Source: GCA-2687515 sp963582805 (GTDB taxonomy: Bacteria; Pseudomonadota; Alphaproteobacteria; Rhodospirillales; UBA2165). Taken from it: 20,894 nt of DNA. Location of the stretch: positions 1 to 20,894 of the forward strand of contig CAUZTZ010000029.1 of the NCBI GenBank assembly GCA_963582805.1, given 5' to 3'. The notes beneath the pieces are model-generated. The model ran no database searches and was not told where the DNA came from. It saw only the letters and a list, made by a program, of their open reading frames with translations. Position numbers and translations under genes: made by a program. Positions 15,443 through 20,894 of this stretch are shown piece after piece. Numbering within the stretch: the stretch's first letter is position 1; every line of letters begins with the position of its first letter.

Positions 15443-15484
15443 CCTGATTCGACCGAGAGTCCACGTCAAGAAGTATTTGGAATC
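15403..15484 (-). promoter_or_regulatory. Cluster of four GANTC sites at the ccrM 5' end
   Basis: GANTC sites lie at 15403-15407 (GATTC), 15446-15450 (GATTC), 15457-15461 (GAGTC) and 15480-15484 (GAATC on the plus strand). That is four in 82 bp, where an unbiased sequence would give about one per 256 bp. Two of them are 11 bp apart just upstream of the ATG. A possible -35 (TTGACG) on the reverse strand is at 15498-15503; no clear -10 was identified. In Caulobacter, GANTC sites in the ccrM leader affect its transcription by methylation; the same here is inference. Confidence 0.55.
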
Positions 15485-15522
15485 AAAGACTTAGACGCGT
15501 CAATATGTAGCGGGGCCGAAAT

Positions 15523-16152
15523 TCACGCCCCCAAAATATTGATTATGGGCTTAAAACTTTTGCGGTGATGGGGGCTAACCCCTAGCCGATCCAGGCCGGC
15601 CCGGTGCTCCGGCACACCATAACCCTGGTTCCGCTGCCAGCCATATCCGGGATAATCGGCGGCCAGACCGGCCATGATCCGATCGCGGCTGACCTTGGCC
15701 AGCACCGACGCGGCGGCGATCGAAAAGGCGCGGCCATCGCCCTTGATCACGGTCTCGGTGCGGCAGCGCAATTTGGGCGCTTGCGTGCCGTCGATGAGGG
15801 CGTAATCGGGCGGTTCCGGCAAAGCCGCGACGGCCCGGCTCATGGCCAACAGGGTTGCCTGCAAAATATTCAGCGCATCGATCTCCTCCACCTCGGCGCG
15901 TCCGATACCGCAAGCCGCCCCGGCCTGGATTACATCGAACAGGGCGGCGCGCCGTTCAGGCTTAAGTTTTTTGGAATCGTCGAGCCCGGCGAGCCAATCG
16001 GGCCAATCTGCGGGCCGCCCGAAATCGCCATCGAACACCACCGCCGCCGCGACCACCGGCCCGGCCCAGGGCCCGCGCCCGGCTTCATCGATGCCGGCGA
16101 TGCGGATAAATCCCGCCCGGGCGGCTTTGGCTTCCAGGGAAAAGTCAGGCAT
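15523..16152 (-). CDS. rnhB: Ribonuclease HII
   Basis: This enzyme cuts the RNA strand of RNA-DNA hybrids and single ribonucleotides left in DNA. It has 209 residues. All four acidic catalytic residues are in place: D22 and E23 in IAGIDEAGRGPWAGPV, D121 in YALIDGTQ, and D139 in VIKGDGR, with the 18-residue gap between the last two typical of the family. DDSKKL (58-63), ASVLAKVSRDR and YGWQRNQGYGVPEHRAGL are further signatures. The C-terminus HHRKSFKPI is usual. The start ATG has no clear ribosome binding site; the upstream DUF952 gene ends 35 bp away on the same strand, so co-transcription is likely. A class II reductase and RNase HII in one window are both linked to nucleotide quality, but are not in one operon. 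Confidence 0.96.
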   Translation of the reverse strand: MPDFSLEAKAARAGFIRIAGIDEAGRGPWAGPVVAAAVVFDGDFGRPADWPDWLAGLDDSKKLKPERRAALFDVIQAGAACGIGRAEVEEIDALNILQATLLAMSRAVAALPEPPDYALIDGTQAPKLRCRTETVIKGDGRAFSIAAASVLAKVSRDRIMAGLAADYPGYGWQRNQGYGVPEHRAGLDRLGVSPHHRKSFKPIINILGA

Positions 16153-16187
16153 GGACTATTGGTAACGCGGCGCCTGCGCCGCCGCAA

Positions 16188-16529
16188 CTACAGCGCCGGG
16201 AACTGATGCAATCCATCGGCGCCGAGGGGCAAATCGCGCACCCACGAAGCGTCTCCCGGATTGAGCGCCCCATAGAGATGCGGGAACAGGGCGCCGGCGC
16301 GGGACTCCTCCCACTTCAATTCGCCCCCAAGCACTTCGGGATCAACGGCGATCAGCACCAGCCCATCCTGACCGGCGCGGTGCTTGGCGGCGCTTGCCAC
16401 AATCTGCTCGCCGTTGGAGAAATGAATGAAGCCGTCGGCCACATCCTGGGTCGAGCCGTGATAGGCGCCCGCCGCCTCGGCGGCCTCCCATTCGGCGCGC
16501 CGGCACATGTGATAGATGGGATCGGCCAA
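16188..16529 (-). CDS. DUF952 family protein
   Basis: This is a 113-residue cytosolic protein of unknown reaction. The family hallmark is present: IYHMCRRAEWEAA at the start, GSTQDVADGFIHFSNGEQI in the middle, LVLIAVDPEVLGGELKWEES, and ALFPHLYGALN towards the end. The conserved HFS and HLYG-type motifs suggest an ADP-ribosyl or small-ligand pocket as proposed for DUF952, which I treat as unproven. The start codon is TTG at 16529, since the next Met (residue 8) would remove part of the first strand. It lies 11 bp after the acidic protein gene and 35 bp before rnhB, on the same strand. Confidence 0.85.
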   Translation of the reverse strand: MADPIYHMCRRAEWEAAEAAGAYHGSTQDVADGFIHFSNGEQIVASAAKHRAGQDGLVLIAVDPEVLGGELKWEESRAGALFPHLYGALNPGDASWVRDLPLGADGLHQFPAL

Positions 16530-16540
16530 GGGATTGGGGC

Positions 16541-17092
16541 TTACTTGCCAAGCCTGGCGCGCAAGCTGCGCAGATATTTCAGATCCATGGCATCGAATTC
16601 GCCGTCGGCCAAATCCTGTTTGTATTCCTTCATATCTTCCTTGGTGCTGGCCGATACCTCGAGCCCGCTGATGGCGGCAATCAAATCCGCCGCCTCTTTC
16701 TTCAACTCGGCGGAAAGTTCGGCCTCCTTATCGTCGTCAGCATCGTCGTCTTCTTCGGCATCGGCATCGGCATCGGCATCGTCTTCGGCATCGTCGTCGT
16801 CAGCATCCTCATCGTCGGCATCTTCGTCTTCTTCATCATCGCCGGCGTCTTCGTCGTCTTCTTCTTCGCCGTAATCGTCTTCGTCTTCTTGCTCGGCGTA
16901 ATCATCTTCGTCGTCGTCTTCGGGCTCGGCGTCGGGGTCTTCTTCGGGCACCAAAAGATCGTTCCAGTCGATGCCGGCGACGGTGATTCGCGCATGCAGA
17001 TCGCGGGCGGCGGTCAGAACGTCGTCGTCCCCCTCCTGGCCCAGCTTTTCTAACAGCGCGATAAATTCTTCCCGATTGAGACTTGCGAGCAT
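16541..17092 (-). CDS. Highly acidic protein with two helical ends and a D/E-rich linker
   Basis: This is a 183-residue protein of no recognised family. Residues 1-48 look helical (FIALLEKLGQEGDDDVLTAA and a WNDLL end). This resembles a short region seen in several alphaproteobacterial proteins that begins with a KLGS-type motif and ends in tW.dLl, from memory and weakly. Residues 50-126 are almost only Asp/Glu/Ala: about 56 of 77 are acidic. Residues 127-183 form a second charged helical unit (KKEAADLIAAISGLE ... MKEYKQDLADGEFDAMDLKYLRSLRARL). The coding DNA includes simple repeats, so length variation among strains is likely. It begins the acidic-DUF952-rnhB-ccrM run and lies next to the 267-bp palindromic element. 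Possible roles are DNA mimicry, a chaperone-like or metal-binding linker, but none is shown. Confidence 0.75.
   Translation of the reverse strand: MLASLNREEFIALLEKLGQEGDDDVLTAARDLHARITVAGIDWNDLLVPEEDPDAEPEDDDEDDYAEQEDEDDYGEEEDDEDAGDDEEDEDADDEDADDDDAEDDADADADAEEDDDADDDKEAELSAELKKEAADLIAAISGLEVSASTKEDMKEYKQDLADGEFDAMDLKYLRSLRARLGK
16756..16779. repeat. Four tandem CGGCAT hexamers in the acidic linker
   Basis: Four perfect copies of a 6-bp unit encode repeated Asp-Ala on the reverse strand. The wider region 16720-16925 is made of imperfect GTC/TTC/ATC triplets. All are multiples of three, so slippage would keep the frame. Confidence 0.7.
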
Positions 17093-17153
17093 GATGCGTC
17101 TTTCCGAATGCCGATCCGAAACCGCTATAGGCCATATCCGCCGCCCCGTGTCT

Positions 17154-17420
17154 AGAGCAGTTCTGGATAGATAGGATCAATTTGACCGGGATGATTTTGC
17201 CCCGTGGCTAGGAGCGCGCCGCATGGCGATGCATTGGCATCGTCAAAGGCGTGCGACGACGTCCACTGGTCAAAAGCACCCGGCCTCCGGTGGGTCAAAA
17301 TCGGCTCCCCGGTGGCGTTGCGGCGCTTGCCCGATGCGAAGGCATCGCGCTGCGCACCGCGCCTACCCGGAAAACCGATTTGCTCCCATCAAATTGATCC
17401 TATCTATCCAGAACAGCTCT
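17154..17420. mobile_element. 267-bp palindromic, MITE-like element with 32-bp inverted ends
   Basis: The outer 32 bp at 17154-17185 and 17389-17420 are inverted copies with one mismatch (17159 against 17415). The shared core includes GTTCTGGATAGATAGGATCA. The inner arms are also imperfect inverted copies (GCGATGCATTGGCATCG near 17226 against the complement of CGATGCGAAGGCATCGC near 17334), so the whole unit can fold as one long hairpin. GGTCAAAA occurs twice near the centre. The left flank reads CTAG over the tip and the right flank CTTG, possibly a decayed target duplication. No transposase ORF is inside. It ends 13 bp from the stop of the radical SAM gene. Confidence 0.75.
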
Positions 17421-17433
17421 TGGGCAGACGCGG

Positions 17434-18516
17434 TCAAAACAAGGCGAGCTGCCCGCCCTGGGCCAAGGGCTTGAGGAATTTATCACAATCGAAATCGGGC
17501 ATCGGTTTGTCGAGGCCGTGCCGTTTGAGGGCGCGGTGGAAGCGTTGCTGCAACAGCCGTGCATAGGGCCCGGTGCCAACCATGCGCCGGCCAAACTGGC
17601 TTTCGTTCAGCGCGCCCGCCCGGCATTGGCGAATGAGCGACAACACCCGCCCGGCGCGGTCCGGATAGTGGGCCGCCAGCCAGGCTTCGAACATTTCCTT
17701 CACCTCATAGGGCAGGCGAATAAGGATATAGCCGGCCTGGCACGCGCCGGCCTCCGCTGCGGCGGCGATGATGCGCTCCAATTCCGCATCGTTGAGGCCC
17801 GGGATCATCGGCGAGGCGAGGACGCCCACCGGCACGCCGGCGTCGCTGAGCGCCTTTACCGCTGCCAGCCGCTTGCGCGGCGCCGCGGCGCGGGGCTCCA
17901 TGCGGCGCGCCAGCTCGCCATCCAGGGTGGTCACCGAGACCATCACATGGACAAGCCCATCGGCGGCCATGGGAGCCAAAATATCCAAATCCCGCAAGAT
18001 GCGCGCCGACTTGGTGATGATCGAAACCGGATGGTTGAAGGCGCGCAGCACCTCCAGCACCGAGCGGGTAACGCGCAAATTCTCTTCGGCCGGCTGGTAG
18101 GCGTCGGTGTTAACGCCGAGGGCCATGGGCGCGCAACTGTAGCCGGGCTTGCGAAGCTCCGCCTCCAGCCGTTCGGCGGCCTGATCCTTGAAGAATATTT
18201 TGGTTTCGAAATCCAGCCCCGGCGAAAGATTGAGATAGCTGTGCGTCGGCCGGGCAAAGCAATAGATGCAGCCATGCTCGCATCCCCTATAGGGATTGAT
18301 CGAGCGGTCGAAGGGAATATCGGGGGATGTGTTGCGGCTGATGACGGTGCGTGCCGCGTCCGCAGTCAGCGTCGTTCGAAGGCGCGGCATATCCTCGTCT
18401 TCGTCCCGCCACCAGCCATCGTCCACCGGCACCGCCCATTGGGCCTCGAAACGCCCGGCCGGGCGGCCAACGGCGCCGCGCCCTTTTTGCGCTCGATCGG
18501 GAAGAATATCGACCAT
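17434..18516 (-). CDS. Radical SAM protein, PA0069 family (SplB-like)
   Basis: This is a 360-residue iron-sulfur radical SAM enzyme of unknown substrate. The 4Fe-4S motif is CEHGCIYC (C79, C83, C86), followed by FARPTHSYLNLSPGLDFETKI, diagnostic of the PA0069/Rv2578c branch related to spore photoproduct lyase. VNTDAYQPAE, SIITKSARILRDLD, VHVMVSVTTLD and GVLASPMIPGLND are the later barrel strands. The C-terminus carries the family end RRMVGTGPYARLLQQRF and a GQLALF tail. I chose ATG 18516 because KGRGAVGRPAGRFE should come near the start; ATG 18546 would add ten unconserved residues. Neither has a good ribosome binding site. It is upstream of the acidic-DUF952-rnhB-ccrM run on the same strand, but separated by the palindromic element. 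PA0069-type genes next to rnhB and ccrM recur in alphaproteobacteria, from memory. Confidence 0.92.
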   Translation of the reverse strand: MVDILPDRAQKGRGAVGRPAGRFEAQWAVPVDDGWWRDEDEDMPRLRTTLTADAARTVISRNTSPDIPFDRSINPYRGCEHGCIYCFARPTHSYLNLSPGLDFETKIFFKDQAAERLEAELRKPGYSCAPMALGVNTDAYQPAEENLRVTRSVLEVLRAFNHPVSIITKSARILRDLDILAPMAADGLVHVMVSVTTLDGELARRMEPRAAAPRKRLAAVKALSDAGVPVGVLASPMIPGLNDAELERIIAAAAEAGACQAGYILIRLPYEVKEMFEAWLAAHYPDRAGRVLSLIRQCRAGALNESQFGRRMVGTGPYARLLQQRFHRALKRHGLDKPMPDFDCDKFLKPLAQGGQLALF

Positions 18517-18565
18517 GGGCGATGTTAACACGAGGGCTTGGAACATTACAAGAACGAATTCGATT

Positions 18566-18593
18566 TTGATGGCCCCGCGCCGATGCGTATAAT
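18566..18593 (+). promoter_or_regulatory. Likely promoter of the DUF2064 glycosyltransferase gene
   Basis: A perfect TATAAT at 18588-18593 lies 16 nt after TTGATG (18566-18571, 4 of 6). The predicted start point is near 18600, about 36 nt before the TTG start codon at 18636. Confidence 0.6.
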
Positions 18594-18635
18594 GGGGCCA
18601 TGCGAAGCGTTGTATTCCATCGAAGGGCTCTATAA

Positions 18636-19244
18636 TTGGCCCCCAAAAACCACCTGATCATCTTTACCCGGACGCCGCGCTTGGGCGGCGCCAAGCGGCG
18701 TCTGGCCGCCGATATCGGCGCCGCCGTCGCCATGCAATTCGCCCGCGCCAACCTGGACCATCTGGCGCGCACGCTTGGGCCTGATAGGCGCTGGTCGTGC
18801 AGTCTGGCGGTATCGCCGGACCGGGACGCGGGCGCGGGGTACCGGTGGCCATTGGGGCTGGCGCGCACACCCCAAGGCCCTGGCAATTTGGGCCAGCGCA
18901 TGGGGCGCGCCATGGCGGCTAAGGGCCCCGGCCCGGTGGTGATCATCGGCGCCGATATCCCGGAGATTACACCCGATCAAATCGCCCGCGCCTTTGCCGC
19001 CCTCGGCCGCAGCGACGCGGTGTTCGGACCGGCCCCGGACGGCGGCTATTGGCTGGTGGGGCTGAAGCGCTCACCGTCAATTCCCGATATTTTTAGCGAT
19101 GTCCGCTGGTCCAGCCGCCATGCCCTGATAGATACCGCCAGCAATCTAGGGCCCGGGACGCGCATTACCTATCTGGACACATTGGCCGATATCGATACCG
19201 GTGACGATTACCGGGCCTGGAGGACGCGCCGGCGGCGCAAATAG
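18636..19244 (+). CDS. DUF2064 / TIGR04282 family glycosyltransferase-like protein
   Basis: This is a 202-residue GT-A fold protein of the DUF2064 family, related to nucleotidyl- and glycosyl-transferases such as CofC and MobA. TIGR04282 members have been linked to arsenosugar synthesis in some organisms, which context here does not support or exclude. Visible motifs are IIFTRTPRLGGAKRRLA (nucleotide-binding loop), GNLGQRM, the metal-binding GADIPEITPDQI, and FGPAPDGGYWLVGL followed by FSDVRWSS. The protein ends DIDTGDDYRAW plus a basic tail. The start is TTG 18636, with AAGGG nine bases upstream. An 11-codon ORF from ATG 18600 ends with TAA directly against this TTG. It is a single-gene unit ended by the terminator at 19245-19281. 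Confidence 0.88.
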   Translation: MAPKNHLIIFTRTPRLGGAKRRLAADIGAAVAMQFARANLDHLARTLGPDRRWSCSLAVSPDRDAGAGYRWPLGLARTPQGPGNLGQRMGRAMAAKGPGPVVIIGADIPEITPDQIARAFAALGRSDAVFGPAPDGGYWLVGLKRSPSIPDIFSDVRWSSRHALIDTASNLGPGTRITYLDTLADIDTGDDYRAWRTRRRRK

Positions 19245-19281
19245 GAAAAAACCCGCCACCGGTTCCGGCAGCGGGCTTTTT
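19245..19281. terminator. Bidirectional intrinsic terminator
   Basis: CCCGC (19252-19256) pairs with GCGGG (19271-19275), with an inner CCGG/CCGG stem closed by a TT loop. It is flanked by six A on the left and five T on the right, so each strand has a U-tract after the hairpin. It separates the glycosyltransferase gene from the convergent glycine-zipper gene. Confidence 0.88.
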
Positions 19282-19294
19282 CCTAAATTTGCTA

Positions 19295-19792
19295 TCAGTC
19301 GTAATAGCGGCGGCTGTGGCGGTGACCGTCGCCCCGGTAATGGCGCTGCTGCGGAACCCAGCGGGGCACCTGGCCTTGGCCGCCACGGTGCCATTTGCGG
19401 CCATGATAATGGCCGGAATACTTGTGATCGCCGTGATATTCGGGCCGCACCGGGACATAGACAATGCGCGTCGGCGTCGTCGGCTGCGGCACATAAACGG
19501 TGCGCGTGCGCGGTGCCGAAGAATAGCGGGTGCCGCCGCTGGCGATTTGCGAGCCGACGCCGGCACCGATCAGCGTTCCGGCGGCGGTGGCGGCCAGTTG
19601 GCCCTTGCCACCGCCGATGTTGGAGCCGACGATACCGCCAATGGCGGCGCCGAACAAAAGGCCCAAGATGTCGTTCTGGCCGGCGGCCTGGGCAGGCTTG
19701 GCGCCGCTAACGGCAGCGCCGAAGGCGAGCATCGCGGACAACGCGACAGCGATAAATCTGGTGGTTTTGGTCGTCTTGCTAGGGTTTTTCAT
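19295..19792 (-). CDS. Exported glycine-zipper protein
   Basis: This is a 165-residue secreted or outer-membrane-associated protein. A signal peptide (1-36; basic start, hydrophobic FIAVALSAMLAFGAAV core, cleavage after AKPAQA) is followed by a glycine zipper (about 43-85: LLFGAAIGGIVGSNIGGGKG and GTLIGAGVGSQIASGG), as in 2TM/OmpA-linker type domains. A Pro/Thr/Val stretch and a His/Arg/Tyr-rich tail (HGDHKYSGHYHGRKWHRGG) follow. The frame extends upstream to 19948, but ATG 19792 is right: it starts the signal peptide and has GAGAGG 9 bases before it. The gene follows the deacetylase gene by 85 bp. Its role is unknown; the tail could bind metal or polyanions, which is only inference. Confidence 0.88.
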   Translation of the reverse strand: MKNPSKTTKTTRFIAVALSAMLAFGAAVSGAKPAQAAGQNDILGLLFGAAIGGIVGSNIGGGKGQLAATAAGTLIGAGVGSQIASGGTRYSSAPRTRTVYVPQPTTPTRIVYVPVRPEYHGDHKYSGHYHGRKWHRGGQGQVPRWVPQQRHYRGDGHRHSRRYYD

Positions 19793-19877
19793 CGTCTCAT
19801 TCCTCTCGAAGTTTCCAATTTCCGGGAAAGCTATGGAGGGGCTAGAGACTATTTTTATCGAATCGCCTAAAATATTC

Positions 19878-20753
19878 CTAAAAAGTTTGCCCCGAAGCCA
19901 AATAATGTTCGATGATTTCGTTGCCGGTGGCGCACCAGACGCCGTCATGGCCGGTGATATATTCGAGCGCCGAATTCAAACATTCGATCCGGTGCGGCAG
20001 GCCGATCAGGAACGGATGAATGCAGATGGCCATCACCCGGCCCGATTGTTCGCCCTCCCGGTACAAGGTATCGAATTGCCGGCGGATCATCTGGTCGAAC
20101 TCTTCCGGGGTGCGATTGTGCACTTCGAATTGGGGGATATCGTTAATTTCCCGGGAATAGGGGATCGAGGCGATCTGCTTGCCGTCCACATCCATCAAAT
20201 AGGGTTGATCGTCGTTGGTCCAGTCGGCGACATAGGTAATGCCGGCCTCGATCAGGTAGTCCAGCGTATTCCAAGTCTCCTGCAGGCCCGAACCCAGCCA
20301 GCCGGTGGGGCGCTTGCCGGTAAATTCCTCGATGCGCGCCAAGGCGCCCAATATCAATTCCCGCTCCGCCTCGGGGCCGAGCCCATTCAAGAGCCGGGAA
20401 TTGCTTTGATTGTGGCCCATGATCTCCCAATCGAGGCGCATCATTTCCTCGACCACGTATGGATAGGCGTCGCAAACTTCGGAGTTCAGGGTCACCGATC
20501 CCCGGATGCCATGCCGGTTCAGCACCTCCATGATGCGAAAAATGCCGATGCGGGCGCCGTAATCGCGCTGCGCCCAGTTGGGCACATCGGGCACCGGCGC
20601 AGAGGGCCCGCGCACCGGCACGGTCTCATCCAGGGGAAAGAACTCCACATTGGGAATGATCCAAAACGCCAGCCGCGCACCGCCGGGCCAGGTGATCTTG
20701 GGACGCTGGGTTATGGGGACGTAGGGGAACGGTCCGTATCGCTGGGGCTTCAT
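19878..20753 (-). CDS. Polysaccharide deacetylase family protein (PuuE-like)
   Basis: This is a 291-residue protein of the NodB-homology (CE4) fold, in the branch near allantoinase PuuE. The usual TFDDG motif is replaced by WIIPNVEFFPLDE (about 31-43); NVE is the PuuE-like form. GIFRIMEVLNRHGIRGSVTLNSEVCDAYP and MGHNQSNSRL (H-x3-N/S metal motif) follow. SGLQETWNTLDYLIEAGITYVADWTNDDQPY and VMAICIHPFLIGLPHRI, with the late His-Pro motif, finish the catalytic fold. It is probably cytosolic: no signal peptide. The substrate is unknown and could be a ureide or amide. The start ATG has AAGGTG about 8 bases upstream. The unidentified partial gene ends 44 bp before it on the same strand, so the two may be co-transcribed and the neighbour may hint at the pathway. 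Confidence 0.88.
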   Translation of the reverse strand: MKPQRYGPFPYVPITQRPKITWPGGARLAFWIIPNVEFFPLDETVPVRGPSAPVPDVPNWAQRDYGARIGIFRIMEVLNRHGIRGSVTLNSEVCDAYPYVVEEMMRLDWEIMGHNQSNSRLLNGLGPEAERELILGALARIEEFTGKRPTGWLGSGLQETWNTLDYLIEAGITYVADWTNDDQPYLMDVDGKQIASIPYSREINDIPQFEVHNRTPEEFDQMIRRQFDTLYREGEQSGRVMAICIHPFLIGLPHRIECLNSALEYITGHDGVWCATGNEIIEHYLASGQTF

Positions 20754-20797
20754 GGGACAACACCTTTTTGGGCTATTCGATACCCCGACTATATCGC

Positions 20798-20894
20798 TTA
20801 ACGCACCGCTTGCACCTCTAAATGCACGCCTTCGCGTTTTTGCAAGTGCCCAATGATCTCGAACAGGTTTTTGGCCTGCGGATTACCGGCGGGC
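20798..20894 (-). CDS. 3' end of an unidentified gene (partial at window edge)
   Basis: A reverse frame is open from the right edge to TAA at 20798-20800. The 31 readable codons end in NLFEIIGHLQKREGVHLEVQ plus a short tail, with codon usage like the neighbours. It lies 44 bp upstream of the deacetylase gene on the same strand. The piece is too short for me to name a family. Confidence 0.55.
   Translation of the reverse strand, partial: PAGNPQAKNLFEIIGHLQKREGVHLEVQAVR

Noticed and set aside
16720..16925. Possible CRISPR-like or tandem-repeat array
   Set aside because: The repeats are short coding triplets and hexamers for Asp/Glu/Ala, with no spacer structure.
17223..17566. Open frames inside or across the palindromic element
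   Set aside because: They run through inverted-repeat DNA and the antisense of the radical SAM gene, with no transposase motifs.
17518..18528. A 336-codon forward frame
   Set aside because: Antisense shadow of the radical SAM gene, which has the CX3CX2C motif.
19793..19948. Upstream extension of the glycine-zipper protein
   Set aside because: It would bury the signal peptide inside the protein and overlap the deacetylase gene; ATG 19792 has a good ribosome binding site.
19530..20801. A 423-codon forward frame
   Set aside because: It spans the antisense of both the glycine-zipper and deacetylase genes, ignoring the gap between them. No family motifs or ribosome binding site.

Overview
The window looks like chromosomal core DNA from an alphaproteobacterium, most likely near Rhodospirillales. 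The evidence is the GC-rich codon usage, a CcrM-type GANTC methyltransferase next to rnhB, an alphaproteobacterial DUF4175/TIGR02302 low-complexity membrane protein next to lysA, and the order HIG1-like twin-TM protein - PduO-type cobalamin adenosyltransferase - etfB - etfA - 3-hydroxybutyryl-CoA dehydrogenase. I see no rRNA, tRNA, CRISPR array, prophage or intact transposase. The genus assignment is an inference.

Left part (1-7600), envelope and division genes. The 3' end of lysA is followed by the DUF4175 protein. A 373-bp gap holds one small reverse ORF with a strong Shine-Dalgarno. Next comes a reverse-strand zinc-ribbon / DUF3426-type membrane protein, and divergent from it a forward operon: ftsE, ftsX, a YdcF-family (DUF218) protein and a PlsC-type acyltransferase.

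Middle (7779-14325), B12 and electron-transfer metabolism. A class II (adenosylcobalamin) ribonucleotide reductase converges on a small reverse coiled-coil protein of unknown function. Then come a 66-aa twin-TM protein, the ATP:cob(I)alamin adenosyltransferase that can make the reductase's cofactor, and etfB-etfA-hbd behind a good sigma70-like promoter.

Right part (14351-20894), mostly reverse strand. A reverse run reads radical SAM protein (PA0069 family) - [267-bp inverted-repeat element] - acidic protein - DUF952 protein - rnhB - ccrM. The ccrM start region carries four GANTC sites within 82 bp, which suggests methylation feedback. Beyond it lie a forward DUF2064/TIGR04282 glycosyltransferase, a strong bidirectional terminator, a glycine-zipper exported protein, a PuuE-like polysaccharide deacetylase, and the 3' end of an unidentified gene at the window edge.

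Most of the window is ordinary conserved genome. The parts most worth a second look are the palindromic element at 17154-17420, the GANTC cluster at ccrM, the small SD-led ORF at 2978-3187, and the acidic bipartite protein inserted in the rnhB-ccrM neighbourhood.
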